A stretch of 64,000 nt of DNA from Methylophaga sp. OBS3 (GTDB taxonomy: Bacteria > Pseudomonadota > Gammaproteobacteria > Nitrosococcales > Methylophagaceae), in NCBI RefSeq assembly GCF_026319325.1, contig NZ_JAPDMU010000003.1, positions 124,001 through 188,000 of the forward strand, written 5' to 3'. The notes under the pieces were generated by a model. That model was not told where the DNA came from, did no database searches, and saw nothing but the letters and a program-made list of their open reading frames with translations. Shown one piece after another: positions 1 through 9,587 of the stretch. How positions within the stretch are numbered: position 1 is the first letter of the stretch; the number at the start of each line of letters is the position of its first letter. The translations under genes and the position numbers were made by a program.

Positions 1-1
1 T

Positions 2-658
2 CAGTTATCAGTAACCGAATTAGTATCTCGTTTACAAAGTGATGTTGTGCCCAAGTTAGAAGCCAAATACCCTGACTTGGATATCTACTTTGCTGGTGAA
101 GCCGAAGAACAACGTGAAACTGAAGCCAGTATGTTGCACCTGTTTTTACTGGCAATGTTAGCAATCTATGCGCTGCTCGCCATTCCACTCAAGTCTTACA
201 GTCAACCGCTTATCATTATGACGGCAATCCCATTTGGTATTGTAGGCGCCATTTTGGGTCATTGGTTAAATGACTTATCACTTGGGATTTTGTCTCTCAA
301 TGGAATCATTGCTTTAAGTGGTGTTGTGGTGAACGACAGTCTACTTTTAGCTGCTCGGTTTAATGAAATCAAACGTGATATGACCGACATTCGTTTAGCC
401 GTGATTGATGCAGGGCGTAACCGACTTAGGGCGGTTCTTCTCACCTCATTTACGACCTTTGCCGGATTGGTTCCGTTATTGGGTGAAACCTCAATTCAAG
501 CACAGTTTTTAATTCCGGCAGCCGTGTCACTTGCTTACGGCATTATGTTTGCCACCATTATTACTTTGTTGCTGATTCCGATGCTGTTGTTAATTCAACA
601 TGATTTACGTCAACTGATGCCTGGTCGACAAGATCTATCCTTACCAGCAAGGGGTTAA
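2..658 (+). CDS. RND efflux transporter, C-terminal part (cut by window edge)
   Basis: The reading frame is open from base 2, so this is the last ~218 residues of a much longer protein. It shows the end of the periplasmic domain and then a run of hydrophobic helices with the RND signatures PLKSYSQPLIIM, PFGIVGAILGH and LNGIIALSGVVVNDSLLL, the usual pattern of AcrB/MexB-type or related proton-driven efflux pumps. The family has about 1000 residues and works in the inner membrane with a periplasmic adaptor and an outer membrane channel. The stop codon touches the start of a response regulator, so pump and two-component system are probably co-transcribed. Substrate cannot be told from this fragment. 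Confidence 0.9.
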   Translation, partial: QLSVTELVSRLQSDVVPKLEAKYPDLDIYFAGEAEEQRETEASMLHLFLLAMLAIYALLAIPLKSYSQPLIIMTAIPFGIVGAILGHWLNDLSLGILSLNGIIALSGVVVNDSLLLAARFNEIKRDMTDIRLAVIDAGRNRLRAVLLTSFTTFAGLVPLLGETSIQAQFLIPAAVSLAYGIMFATIITLLLIPMLLLIQHDLRQLMPGRQDLSLPARG

Positions 659-1344
659 TGATGTTGTCTGTTTTACTGATTGAAGATGATTTAGACCTGG
701 CACAAACTGTCATTGATTACTTACAGCTTGATGGCATTCAGTGTGACCACGCCAGTAATGGCGCTGCTGGTCTGACCTTATTATCACAGCATGACTATGC
801 GGTATTGTTACTAGACTTAAACCTACCGCGTATTGATGGTTTGACTGTTTGCGAAAGACTGCGTGCGGACGGAAAAGATATACCAGTATTAATGCTTACC
901 GCTCGTGATCAATTAGGTGACAAACAAGCTGGCTTTGCCGCCGGTACGGATGATTATCTGGTCAAACCGTTTGCTTTAGAAGAGCTTGTGCTGCGTATTC
1001 AGGCCTTATCAAGACGTCGTAGTGGTCAAGTCCAGAAACTTCAAATTGGCGGCTTAGAAATGGATCTCAGCGCCCATGAAGTGAGACGTAATGATGAAAT
1101 TATCAAACTCTCGCCTATTGGCTGGCAATTACTGGAAATTTTATTACGACATGCGCCTGATGTCGTGACGCGTCAAAAGTTACAAATGGCTGTTTGGGGT
1201 GAAGAAGTACCAGACAGTGATAGTTTAAAAGTACATATGCATCGTTTACGTAAAGCGGTTGATGGGCCTTTTGATTTCCCCATGCTACAAACGATTGCCG
1301 GACACGGTTTTGCACTTAGAGAAAGTCATGAAAAAACCGATTAG
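658..1344 (+). CDS. OmpR-family response regulator
   Basis: 228 residues. The N-terminal receiver has the acidic pocket near residues 9-11, the phospho-acceptor Asp53 in LLLDLNLPRID and the conserved Lys in DYLVKPFA. The C-terminal half is a winged-helix trans-activation domain (about 125-222) of the OmpR/PhoB/QseB kind. The start overlaps the stop of the efflux gene by one base (TAATG) and the end overlaps the histidine kinase by 17 bases, so the three are translationally linked. It presumably controls the efflux operon or envelope genes in response to the kinase; the target is not visible. A second in-frame ATG follows at once, so the start is uncertain by one codon. Confidence 0.93.
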   Translation: MMLSVLLIEDDLDLAQTVIDYLQLDGIQCDHASNGAAGLTLLSQHDYAVLLLDLNLPRIDGLTVCERLRADGKDIPVLMLTARDQLGDKQAGFAAGTDDYLVKPFALEELVLRIQALSRRRSGQVQKLQIGGLEMDLSAHEVRRNDEIIKLSPIGWQLLEILLRHAPDVVTRQKLQMAVWGEEVPDSDSLKVHMHRLRKAVDGPFDFPMLQTIAGHGFALRESHEKTD

Positions 1345-2635
1345 TCTCAAAAAACTTATCTCAATCGGTTTTATCACCTTAGGGCTGGTCATCGTCATTG
1401 GCTATAGCCTACTGAGTATGCATTTCTTCATTCGTGGCATGGATAATATTGTCGCCGGCAATATGGAAAATGCCGCCCTAACATTTATCGCCAGCCGTCG
1501 AGAATTTGATGCAAATGGTCATGCTTATTTTCGTGGCAATATGGTTTCATCAGACTGGCAGTCCCAACCAGAAACCATCCAACAAGCATTTGAACGCCCG
1601 ACTGACGCCTCTGTATTGATGAAGCACAACCCGGCGGATTGGTTTGAACGCCCTGATGTTATGTATTTTGTCATGCAAGTCGAGGTAGATAACGAAAAGG
1701 TTTATATCAGTCGCACTATTAAAGCCGAAAATGTATCGACGATGGTCGGCAAAAATATGGCTGAAAGCCTGCAAATGCTGCTGCTTTTTAGTGCCATCAT
1801 TGCCATTACGATGATTGCGTTGGTCTGGCTGATCCTAAGACATATTTCGCGGCCAGTCAGTAAACTTGGCCGTTGGACCCATGCCTTAAGTGCAGAGAAC
1901 CTTCAAAAGCCAGTCCCTGACTTTATGTATCCTGAACTGAACGAGATGGCCAACTTGATTCACCGTAGTCTATGCTCAGTGCAACAAAGTTTAGAACGTG
2001 AACATCAGTTTTTACGTTACACCAGCCACGAATTAAGGACACCAATTAGTGTAATTCGGAACAACATCGAGTTACTGAATAAGTTGCAGTCTCAACCACA
2101 ACCAGAAAATGCCACTATGCGTAAAGATATTGCAGACCGAATCGACCGTGCGAGTCGCAATATGCATTACCTGACTGAGACATTGTTATGGCTGAGTCGT
2201 GAACAAGATGTGCCGCTTCCCGTTAACACTTTCGCATTGGATGGGTTAATTACCCAGCTCTGTGAAGAAATGCGTTATTTGTTGAAAGACAAACAAGTCA
2301 GCATTTCAATTGAAACCATTGATTATCAATGTACTGCTTCAGAAGTTGCTTGTCGGATCGTGTTGGGTAATTTGATTCGTAATGCTTACCAACACACTTG
2401 GGAAGGTCGTGTCATCATCAGACAAGACGCCAATACCGTCATCATTCATAATCAACAACAAACAATGGAACATGATAACGGGCAAGCGTCAGGATTTGGT
2501 TTGGGCTTACAGCTCACCGCACAATTGACCACAAAACTCAGCTGGCGATATGAAAACCAGCCCACCCACAATGGTCACCATGTCACACTTACGATTAAGA
2601 ATTCTCCGCCAGATGCTGTAAATAAAACTGCTTAG
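1328..2635 (+). CDS. Sensor histidine kinase, partner of the preceding regulator
   Basis: 435 residues from the ATG at 1328, inside the end of the regulator gene. Transmembrane helix at about 10-32, a ~115-residue periplasmic sensor, a second helix at about 150-172, a HAMP-like linker, then the HisKA box FLRYTSHELRTP with the phospho-accepting His near 234. The ATPase domain keeps an N-box (LGNLIRNAYQHT) and a G2 box (GFGLGLQL). It belongs to the class of membrane kinases paired with OmpR-type regulators. The sensor sequence was not recognised, so the signal is unknown. The 3' end overlaps the convergent DUF815 gene by 41 bases. Confidence 0.92.
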   Translation: MKKPISLKKLISIGFITLGLVIVIGYSLLSMHFFIRGMDNIVAGNMENAALTFIASRREFDANGHAYFRGNMVSSDWQSQPETIQQAFERPTDASVLMKHNPADWFERPDVMYFVMQVEVDNEKVYISRTIKAENVSTMVGKNMAESLQMLLLFSAIIAITMIALVWLILRHISRPVSKLGRWTHALSAENLQKPVPDFMYPELNEMANLIHRSLCSVQQSLEREHQFLRYTSHELRTPISVIRNNIELLNKLQSQPQPENATMRKDIADRIDRASRNMHYLTETLLWLSREQDVPLPVNTFALDGLITQLCEEMRYLLKDKQVSISIETIDYQCTASEVACRIVLGNLIRNAYQHTWEGRVIIRQDANTVIIHNQQQTMEHDNGQASGFGLGLQLTAQLTTKLSWRYENQPTHNGHHVTLTIKNSPPDAVNKTA

Positions 2636-3365
2636 CCGTTCGGCCGCTATGACTCGCACGAGTCATTGCAAAAAACCGTGCTGCCTCATGTAATTTGTCT
2701 TTATCAATGTTTTTATCAGCAAACAGGCTGTCTACAATCGCAAAATAATTGTCCCAGGCATTGGGATAAAACGATAACCAAAGTCCAAATCGATCTGAAA
2801 GCGCTAACTTGTCTTCAATGCTGTCTGCATAATGGATTTCGCCATCAACAACTCGGCTATTTTGATTTTCTGATTGGCGCTCTGGTAATAAATGACGGCG
2901 ATTAGAGGTCGCATAAATCCGTACATGGGCAGGCGGCATTTCTAGCCCCCCCTCCAACAAACTTTTTAACGGTTTGTAGCTGTCATCGCTTTCTTCAAAT
3001 GACAAATCATCACAAAAAATGATGAACTTAAAGGGCCTATCTTCCAAGTCATCCATGATGTCTGGCAGCCACTTTAAATCATCTTTATCGAGTTGCAGCA
3101 TCCGGAGTCCTTGATCGGCAAACTCATTCAATAATGCTTTAATCAATGATGATTTGCCGGTACCACGACTTCCCCATGACAAAACATGATGGCTCGACTC
3201 TCCTTGCAGAAAGCGCTTGGTATTTTCAACCAAAGCCGCTTTTTGTTCTTCCACACCGACAAGTTGAGACAAACGAATTGGATCCAGTCGAGTAACGGCT
3301 TTCAGTTTTTGTGAATTACTACGCCAGATAGCAGCGTGAAACTGATGCCAATCGATATTATTCAT
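2595..3365 (-). CDS. DUF815-family AAA+ ATPase
   Basis: 256 residues with Walker A GSRGTGKSSLIK (about residues 65-76) and Walker B-like FIIFCDDLSFE, matching the DUF815 group of AAA+ proteins (predicted ATP-binding proteins of unknown biological role). Family members are usually about 250-290 residues, so this looks complete. It lies 12 bases downstream of modC on the same strand and may be the last gene of the molybdate operon by read-through, although no functional link is known. Its 3' end overlaps the convergent kinase gene by 41 bases, so a shared terminator is unlikely. Confidence 0.85.
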   Translation of the reverse strand: MNNIDWHQFHAAIWRSNSQKLKAVTRLDPIRLSQLVGVEEQKAALVENTKRFLQGESSHHVLSWGSRGTGKSSLIKALLNEFADQGLRMLQLDKDDLKWLPDIMDDLEDRPFKFIIFCDDLSFEESDDSYKPLKSLLEGGLEMPPAHVRIYATSNRRHLLPERQSENQNSRVVDGEIHYADSIEDKLALSDRFGLWLSFYPNAWDNYFAIVDSLFADKNIDKDKLHEAARFFAMTRASHSGRTAKQFYLQHLAENS

Positions 3366-3377
3366 GGGCTAACTTTC

Positions 3378-4466
3378 CTACTTTTCATTATCAGGCATAA
3401 GATGAATTGCCTCGGTTAATAACGACACACTAACCGTTTCACCAAGCCGAATTTCGTTACGAATAACAACATGTTCCGGAAGATCCATTTGAAAGGACGC
3501 ATCGCTTGCCTGCGGTATCGCTAACAACATCGTGGTGATACCGCGAAGTGTAATCATTTCTTTAACCACACAGCTTAACGGGTTTTCTTGCTGTCCATTT
3601 GATGGCCGGCGTCGCTGATGCAGTAATACTTTACTAGGAGAAATCGTCCACCAAACTTTATCTCCAGCTTGCCAGTCATCAATCTTTGCCGCATCAAAAC
3701 GCATTCCATGCCAGACCATCCTAGCCTTGCCATCATGATGTTCGACTGTCGCTGGAAATAAGTTTCGCACATCCACTTGCCTTGCTACAGCAAGGCTGCC
3801 AGGTTGGTGTAAAACCTCATCTACTGGCCCTTGTTGCAAACTTGTTCCTTGATGAATGACGCACATTTCATCAGCAAGCATCGCAGCTTCATCTAAGTCA
3901 TGTGTTACTAAAATGATTGGCATCGACAGCTGACGTCGCAAACTATGCAGTTCCAGATAAAGCTTTCTTCTGGTTACTTTATCTACTGCTGAAAAAGGCT
4001 CATCGAGCAGTAACACATTCGGTTCGCGAGCTAATGCTCTTGCTATGGCTACCCGTTGTTGTTGCCCACCAGAAAGTTGGCTTGGGTAACGGTCTGCAAG
4101 ACCATTGAGGTTCACTTGCGCTAATAACGCGGCTATTCGCGCAGACTGATCTTTTACCGTTTCAGGTAAGGCTAATCGTAAATTATCTGCAACGGATAAA
4201 TGTGGAAATAGCGCGTAGTTCTGAAACACCATGCCTATCCGGCGTTGTTGTGGTGTTAGCTCAATTTTTTGCTGACTATCCAGCCAAACCATGTCCTGAC
4301 AGGTGATTTGACCTGATGTCATTTTTAATAAACCAGCGATGGCTCTTAAAACACTGGTTTTACCTGCACCCGATGGCCCAACTAAGGCTAATAAGTGGCC
4401 AGGTCGACAATGAAACTCGACATCTAATGGGATCGGTGAGGTATTTTGTAAGCGAACAGATAACAT
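3378..4466 (-). CDS. modC: Molybdate ABC transporter ATP-binding protein ModC
   Basis: 362 residues. The ABC domain has Walker [15 protein letters not shown], signature [15 protein letters not shown], Walker [14 protein letters not shown] and the switch His in LVTHDL. A C-terminal extension (about 285-355) fits the molybdate-binding Mop domain used for trans-inhibition in ModC-type ATPases. The start ATG overlaps the modB stop by one base. It powers molybdate import through ModB with ModA as the periplasmic receptor. Gene order modA-modB-modC on one strand supports the substrate; tungstate cannot be excluded. Confidence 0.93.
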   Translation of the reverse strand: MLSVRLQNTSPIPLDVEFHCRPGHLLALVGPSGAGKTSVLRAIAGLLKMTSGQITCQDMVWLDSQQKIELTPQQRRIGMVFQNYALFPHLSVADNLRLALPETVKDQSARIAALLAQVNLNGLADRYPSQLSGGQQQRVAIARALAREPNVLLLDEPFSAVDKVTRRKLYLELHSLRRQLSMPIILVTHDLDEAAMLADEMCVIHQGTSLQQGPVDEVLHQPGSLAVARQVDVRNLFPATVEHHDGKARMVWHGMRFDAAKIDDWQAGDKVWWTISPSKVLLHQRRRPSNGQQENPLSCVVKEMITLRGITTMLLAIPQASDASFQMDLPEHVVIRNEIRLGETVSVSLLTEAIHLMPDNEK

Positions 4467-5128
4467 CAGATTTGCATCAACCGTCGGTTAAACCGATAAA
4501 CCAATGTCACCGTTATCAAGGCAATAACCAGCAGCACAACCGACATTTCTTGAGCGGCAGCATGATTAAAAGCCAACACACTGTCATAAATAGCGACAGA
4601 TAAGGTTCGCGTTTCGCCAGCAATATTGCCACCGATCATCAACACCACACCAAACTCACCTAAGGTATGACAAAAACTCAAAACTAAGCCTGTCACGATA
4701 CCCGGCCATGCCAGTGGCAGTTCAACTTTTAAAAAAGTTTGCCAACGTGATAAACCGCTACACCAAGCGGCTTCGCGCAGTCCGTAAGGAATTTGCTCTA
4801 AGGCACGCAACATTGGTTGTATGGCAAATGGCAGGCTATAAATTAACGAGGCAACCAATAAACCATTAAATGAAAATGCCAGCTGTGAACCCGTTATATG
4901 ATAAAACCAATTGCCGAGTAAGGCATTTTGATCCATTGCCGTGAGCAAAAAATACCCTAGTACGGTTGGCGGTAATACAAGCGGCAAGACAATCAAAGCT
5001 TCAATGAGATATTTACCTGTAAATTGTTGGTGCGCCAAGCCTCTTGCCAATAATAAGCCTAACGGCAACAACACCAGACTGGTGAGTGCTGCGAGCAATA
5101 ATGAAACCTGAAGTGCCTGCCAATCCAT
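4466..5128 (-). CDS. modB: Molybdate ABC transporter permease ModB
   Basis: 220 residues, nearly all hydrophobic, with about five membrane helices and the ABC-permease EAA-like loop around GLREAAWCSGLSRWQTFLKVELPLAWPGI, which docks to the ATPase. Motif GEFGVVLMIGGNIAGETRTLS near residues 165-185 is typical of ModB. Sandwiched between modA (6-base gap) and modC (1-base overlap). Confidence 0.95.
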   Translation of the reverse strand: MDWQALQVSLLLAALTSLVLLPLGLLLARGLAHQQFTGKYLIEALIVLPLVLPPTVLGYFLLTAMDQNALLGNWFYHITGSQLAFSFNGLLVASLIYSLPFAIQPMLRALEQIPYGLREAAWCSGLSRWQTFLKVELPLAWPGIVTGLVLSFCHTLGEFGVVLMIGGNIAGETRTLSVAIYDSVLAFNHAAAQEMSVVLLVIALITVTLVYRFNRRLMQI

Positions 5129-5133
5129 AGTGT

Positions 5134-5880
5134 TTACTCCGGTATTTTAAAACCGTGTTCAACAAACCGCTGTTTTGCCGTATCGCTGGCTAAAAATGCC
5201 ACAAAGTCTATAGCAGACTCACCAGCACGCTGGGTAAATACCCCAAGCTGTGGCAATATCACTGGCAGTTTCAAATAGTGGCCTTTACTTTGAATTTCTG
5301 GCTGAATAGCGTGGCTGAAAGGAATAAAGCCTAATGCCACATTACCCGTCATGGTGAACTGGGTTAATTGGCCGGCATTTTCAGCCTGTACTAGATAAGG
5401 CTCAACCATCGTCCACACATCGTGTTCCATCATGTACTTTCTGGCGGCAATGCCATAAGGCGCATGGATAGGACTCGCTATGGCGATTTTTTTATCGGGT
5501 GATGTTTGTAAATATGCTTTTAGGCCAGCCAAAGACTCATCAAGCTTAATATCAGAATGCTTGGCTGCAAACAAAGCCAATTGTGCGTCAGCATAATCAA
5601 AAGGTTGACCTTGTGTTAAACCTAACGCAATCAATGGATCGATAAAGCCACTATTTGCTGATAGAAACACCTGATATGGTGCGCCATGCTTAATTTGATT
5701 GCTAATCGTGCCAGAGGCGGCATAGGTGACGGCAATTTTATTTTCGGATTGCTTTTCGTATTCAGCAATAATTTCCGGCATCACATAGCGAAGATTCGCA
5801 GCCGCAGCGAGATGCACTGTTTCAGCCATAGCCGATGTGGTGAGCATCCATAACGTTACGTGCAAAAGTATTTTTCGCAT
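5134..5880 (-). CDS. modA: Molybdate-binding periplasmic protein ModA
   Basis: 248 residues with an N-terminal signal peptide (MRKILLHVTLWMLTTSAMA, cleavage probably after AMA). The mature start HLAAAANLRYVMPEI and the later YAASGTISNQI match the ModA oxyanion-binding loops. It binds molybdate in the periplasm and delivers it to ModBC. The start codon lies only 20 bases after the pnp terminator, so its promoter either overlaps that terminator or transcription reaches it from pnp; no clear -35/-10 pair or ModE-type operator was seen. Confidence 0.94.
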   Translation of the reverse strand: MRKILLHVTLWMLTTSAMAETVHLAAAANLRYVMPEIIAEYEKQSENKIAVTYAASGTISNQIKHGAPYQVFLSANSGFIDPLIALGLTQGQPFDYADAQLALFAAKHSDIKLDESLAGLKAYLQTSPDKKIAIASPIHAPYGIAARKYMMEHDVWTMVEPYLVQAENAGQLTQFTMTGNVALGFIPFSHAIQPEIQSKGHYLKLPVILPQLGVFTQRAGESAIDFVAFLASDTAKQRFVEHGFKIPE

Positions 5881-5900
5881 TGATTAAGTCACACTAGAAT

Positions 5901-5929
5901 AAAAAAAGCCCCGACTAGCGGGGCTTTTA
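5901..5929 (-). terminator. Intrinsic terminator of pnp
   Basis: On the minus strand, stem AGCCCCG / CGGGGCT with a short loop (CTAGT region) followed by a seven-T run. It lies 34 bases after the pnp stop and 20 bases before modA, separating the rimP-pnp operon from mod. Confidence 0.88.
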
Positions 5930-5962
5930 AGTTTAGCCGAAAAGACTCTGTAACGGGGGAAA

Positions 5963-8062
5963 TTAACCCTCGCTTGCAGGCTCTTCGTTAACTGCTTTCA
6001 TGCTCAGACGGATACGGCCTTGGCGATCAACTTCCAAGACTTTAACGTCAATCACATCACCTTCAGACAGTTTATCGCTGACATTTTCCACACGCTCGTT
6101 AGAGATTTGTGAAATATGAACCAGACCATCTTTGCCAGGCAGGATGGTAACAAATGCACCGAAGTCCATCAGTTTAGCAACACGACCTTGGTAGACTTTG
6201 CCAACTTCAACTTCTGCTGTGATTTGTTCAATGCGGTGCAGCGCTTCTTGACCTGCATTGTAATCCGCAGAGAAGATCATGACAGTCCCATCGTCTTGAA
6301 TATCGATTGTTGCGCCAGTTTCTTCAGTAATTGCACGAATCGTTGCGCCACCTTTACCGATAACATCACGGATCTTATCAGCGTTAATTTTAGTGGTGAT
6401 GATGCGCGGTGCAAACTCAGACATTTCTTGACGGTGTGTGTTGATAACCGCATTCATTTTGCCAAGAATATGCAAACGACCTTCACGGGCTTGTGCCAGT
6501 GCAGTACGCATGATTTCTTCGTTGATACCTTCGATCTTGATATCCATTTGCAGTGCGGTAACACCTTTATCGGTACCCGCTACTTTAAAGTCCATATCAC
6601 CAAGGTGATCTTCATCACCCAAGATATCGCTGATAACCGCATAGGCTTCAGGTTCTTTAATCAGACCCATCGCAATACCAGCAACTGGCGCTTTAATAGG
6701 TACACCAGCGTCCATCAATGCTAATGAGGTACCACAAACAGAAGCCATAGAGCTTGAACCGTTTGATTCAGTGATTTCAGAAACCACACGTACAACGTAC
6801 GGGAATTCTTCAGCAGTCGGCATAACCGCTTGGATACCACGTTTTGCCAATTTACCGTGACCAATTTCACGACGCTTTGGTGAACCAACAAAACCAGTTT
6901 CACCTACGCAGAATGGAGGGAAGTTGTAATGCAACATGAAACGATCACGGTATTCACCTTCAACCGCATCAATCGTTTGTGCATCACGTTCAGCACCCAA
7001 TGTTGCAACAACCATTGCTTGTGTTTCACCACGAGTGAACAAAGCAGAACCATGTACACGTGGTAATACGGTAGTTTCAACAAAAACAGGACGGACAGTT
7101 TTGGTATCACGACCATCGATACGTGGTTCACCAGCGATAATACGGCCACGAACCAATTCTTTTTCTAACTTACCGAAAATGCCTTTAACATCTTCTTCAG
7201 ACCATTCACCTTCTTCGGTAACCAAAGCTGCAACTGCTGCTTCACGAATCTCAGCCAATTGATCCTGACGCATCAATTTATCGCTGATGGTGTAAGCCTG
7301 ACCGATGCCAGCAAACGCAACGTCTTTCACAGCGTTATACAACGTTTCATCTTTCGCTTCAGCAACCCATTCCCAAGCTGGTTTACCAACTTCGGCTTGT
7401 AACTCACGAACTAAGTTAATCGCTGTTTGCATTTGTTGGTGACCAAACATCACCGAACCCAACATGACTTCTTCAGGCAATTCACTTGCTTCCGATTCAA
7501 CCATCAATACGGCAGTTTCAGTACCAGCAACAACGAGGTCTAATGCGCTTTCTTCCAGTTGTTTTTTAGCTGGGTTTAAGACGTATTGACCATCAATGTA
7601 ACCAACACGTGCAGCACCCAATGGGCCATTGAAAGGAATGCCTGAAATAGCCAATGCCGCTGAAGCACCAATCATTGCAGGAATATCAGGATCGATGGCT
7701 GGGTCAATCGCAACAACCGTTGCAATAACCTGAACTTCATTGATGAAGCCTTTAGGGAATAACGGACGTAAAGGACGGTCAATTAGACGCGATGTTAATG
7801 TTTCTTTTTCGCTTGGACGACCTTCACGTTTAAAGAAACCACCCGGGATTTTACCAGCAGCGTATGTACGCTCTTGGTAGTTCACGGTTAATGGAAAGAA
7901 GTCCTGGCCCGGTTTTACGTTTTTCTGACCAACTACGGTAACTAAAACGGCGGTATCACCCAAGCTAGCCATAACCGCACCACCCGCTTGACGAGCGATC
8001 TTGCCGGTTTCTAGGCTGAGCAGGTGCTCACCGAACTGAACTGTCTTTTTTACTGAATTCAC
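5963..8062 (-). CDS. pnp: Polyribonucleotide nucleotidyltransferase (PNPase)
   Basis: 699 residues, close to the 711 of E. coli. Two RNase PH domains with an alpha-helical linker, then a KH domain ([16 protein letters not shown], about 560-590) and an S1 domain ([13 protein letters not shown], about 625-690). PNPase degrades RNA 3' to 5' by phosphorolysis, as a trimer and within the degradosome. It is the last gene of the metY-rimP-nusA-infB-rbfA-truB-rpsO cluster. The 187-base leader contains two long hairpins that are candidates for RNase III processing and autoregulation, as in E. coli. Confidence 0.98.
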   Translation of the reverse strand: MNSVKKTVQFGEHLLSLETGKIARQAGGAVMASLGDTAVLVTVVGQKNVKPGQDFFPLTVNYQERTYAAGKIPGGFFKREGRPSEKETLTSRLIDRPLRPLFPKGFINEVQVIATVVAIDPAIDPDIPAMIGASAALAISGIPFNGPLGAARVGYIDGQYVLNPAKKQLEESALDLVVAGTETAVLMVESEASELPEEVMLGSVMFGHQQMQTAINLVRELQAEVGKPAWEWVAEAKDETLYNAVKDVAFAGIGQAYTISDKLMRQDQLAEIREAAVAALVTEEGEWSEEDVKGIFGKLEKELVRGRIIAGEPRIDGRDTKTVRPVFVETTVLPRVHGSALFTRGETQAMVVATLGAERDAQTIDAVEGEYRDRFMLHYNFPPFCVGETGFVGSPKRREIGHGKLAKRGIQAVMPTAEEFPYVVRVVSEITESNGSSSMASVCGTSLALMDAGVPIKAPVAGIAMGLIKEPEAYAVISDILGDEDHLGDMDFKVAGTDKGVTALQMDIKIEGINEEIMRTALAQAREGRLHILGKMNAVINTHRQEMSEFAPRIITTKINADKIRDVIGKGGATIRAITEETGATIDIQDDGTVMIFSADYNAGQEALHRIEQITAEVEVGKVYQGRVAKLMDFGAFVTILPGKDGLVHISQISNERVENVSDKLSEGDVIDVKVLEVDRQGRIRLSMKAVNEEPASEG

Positions 8063-8134
8063 TATTATTTCCTTCTCTTGACGACGCTGCCATTAAACCT
8101 TTTCAATGACAGTTTAAAAAACCTATAAATGAAA

Positions 8135-8167
8135 ATGCCCCTGCATCCAGAGGGATTGCAGGGGCAT
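8135..8167 (-). terminator. Long hairpin after rpsO: terminator or RNase III site
   Basis: Minus strand stem ATGCCCCTGCA / TGCAGGGGCAT (11 bp), extended by TCC/GGA towards a small loop, followed by TTTTCATTTATA. It sits between rpsO and pnp, nearer pnp. The T-rich tail suits a leaky terminator. In E. coli a similar hairpin is cut by RNase III in the pnp leader. Confidence 0.7.
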
Positions 8168-8180
8168 CATTCAGATCACG

Positions 8181-8219
8181 ATACTGCGGACCATCCAGAT
8201 GACACTCTGGGCGCAGTAT
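8181..8219 (-). other. Second inverted repeat in rpsO-pnp intergenic region
   Basis: Minus strand outer stem ATACTGCG / CGCAGTAT (8 bp) enclosing an inner CCAGA / TCTGG pair. There is no U-tract, so it is better read as a structured RNA element or processing site just after the rpsO stop than as a terminator. Confidence 0.6.
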
Positions 8220-8249
8220 TTTGTAATTTTTGGCAAATCACGCAGCCGA

Positions 8250-8519
8250 TTAGCGACGCAGGCCTAATTCAGCGATCAAGTCACGGTAACGTGTGATGTC
8301 AGTTTTTTTCAGGTAGTCCAGCATTTTTCTGCGGCTGCTAACCATTTTCAACAGACCTTGACGTGAATGGTGATCATGCGTGTTGTTTTTGAAGTGGTCA
8401 CCCAAGTTTGTGATACGCGCTGTCAGCAATGCAATTTGTACTTCTGCTGAACCAGTATCGCCGGTGCCACGACCATGTTTGTTAATAATTTCTTGCTTTT
8501 GTTCTGCTGTAATAGACAT
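8250..8519 (-). CDS. rpsO: 30S ribosomal protein S15
   Basis: 89 residues beginning [12 protein letters not shown], exactly the usual S15 length. An earlier in-frame start four codons upstream (8531) exists but has no support; GGAG lies seven bases before the ATG at 8519. S15 binds 16S rRNA in the platform of the small subunit and, in E. coli, represses its own mRNA. The leader hairpins here fit such autoregulation. Flanked by truB upstream and pnp downstream as in most gammaproteobacteria. Confidence 0.98.
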   Translation of the reverse strand: MSITAEQKQEIINKHGRGTGDTGSAEVQIALLTARITNLGDHFKNNTHDHHSRQGLLKMVSSRRKMLDYLKKTDITRYRDLIAELGLRR

Positions 8520-8526
8520 TAAAAAC

Positions 8527-8556
8527 TCCAACTTTTTATTGGGCAGACAATCTGCC
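8527..8556 (-). promoter_or_regulatory. Structured rpsO leader (candidate S15 operator)
   Basis: Minus strand shows two adjacent hairpins directly before the rpsO start: GGCAGA-TTG-TCTGCC (6 bp, 8542-8556) and CCAA-N7-TTGG, the latter running into the GGAG ribosome binding site. This is the place where E. coli S15 traps ribosomes on its own mRNA. The assignment is by position and structure, not sequence identity. Confidence 0.45.
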
Positions 8557-8651
8557 TAGTTAAATTCTGTGATAATCCAGCTATAAACCAGATTAACCAA
8601 CCATTTAAAGCAGTGCGAATTCTACCGACTTTGCCTGTTTACTACAAGAAA

Positions 8652-9578
8652 TTACTGTACTTCTTGTCTGACAAACAGACGTTTTGCCGTAATCACACCA
8701 TCCTCACCAATATGCGCCAAACCAATAAATTGGTGATTATCATCAAGCAAACGAATATCTGCGCTTACTTGGGGTTCATCATGTTGTACTGGCTGGCCAA
8801 AATACAACTGACGGGTTTGTTCGGTATCAAGCGTTATTGAAGGCCAGGTTGGCAAAGCATCAAAGGCAGACAATAATTGCTCATCAATATTTGTTTGCTC
8901 AGTGTCAGCCAATGCCTCTAATTCATTTAATGGCAAAGCTTGTGCTAAATCATAACCAGCAGCTTTAACACGTCTGAGCATGACAACATGTCCACAGCTA
9001 CCCATAGCTGCTGCAATATCCTGAACTAAGGTTCGAATATAAGTGCCTTTGCTACATGACACTTCTAACGTAAAGCTATCTTCAGTGATAGCCAATAAAG
9101 TGATGTTGTATATCGTAATAACGCGTGATTTACGTTCGATTTCGATACCTTGTCTTGCTAGCTTATAAAGCGGTTGACCTTGGTGCTTTAAAGCAGAAAA
9201 CATTGGTGGGATCTGTTCTTGCTCACCAGTAAATTGCTGCAAAAGTATTTGTAATGACTCGGTATCAAAATCAGGAATTGATTTGTGGTCAATGACCTCA
9301 CCATCACTATCACCACTATCCGTTGCAATACCTAACTTACAGGTAACTTGATAGGATTTATCGGCATCAAGAAGATACGTTGAAAGCTTGGTTGCCTCGC
9401 CTAGACAGATGGGTAACACACCGGACGCTAATGGATCTAAGGTACCCGTATGACCCGCTTTGTTGGCATTAAATAAGCGTTTAACGACTTGAAGAACACG
9501 ATTTGAGCTGACACCAGAAGGTTTATCAACAATCATCATGCCGGTAATATCCCGGCCAGACTTTCTGCGTCGCGCCAT
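8652..9578 (-). CDS. truB: tRNA pseudouridine(55) synthase TruB
   Basis: 308 residues. The catalytic motif GHTGTLDPLASGVLPICLG with its Asp is near residues 42-60, preceded by MIVDKPSGVSS. TruB isomerises U55 in the T-loop of most tRNAs and acts as a tRNA folding chaperone. The C-terminus (about 245-308) has the short PUA-like tail of the family. It lies between rbfA (9 bases upstream) and rpsO. Confidence 0.97.
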   Translation of the reverse strand: MARRRKSGRDITGMMIVDKPSGVSSNRVLQVVKRLFNANKAGHTGTLDPLASGVLPICLGEATKLSTYLLDADKSYQVTCKLGIATDSGDSDGEVIDHKSIPDFDTESLQILLQQFTGEQEQIPPMFSALKHQGQPLYKLARQGIEIERKSRVITIYNITLLAITEDSFTLEVSCSKGTYIRTLVQDIAAAMGSCGHVVMLRRVKAAGYDLAQALPLNELEALADTEQTNIDEQLLSAFDALPTWPSITLDTEQTRQLYFGQPVQHDEPQVSADIRLLDDNHQFIGLAHIGEDGVITAKRLFVRQEVQ

Positions 9579-9587
9579 AGTGGCTAA

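Noticed and set aside
6116..6724. 202-codon open frame on the + strand
   Set aside because: Lies wholly antisense to pnp, the protein is unlike any family, and pnp motifs on the other strand are intact. A chance frame.
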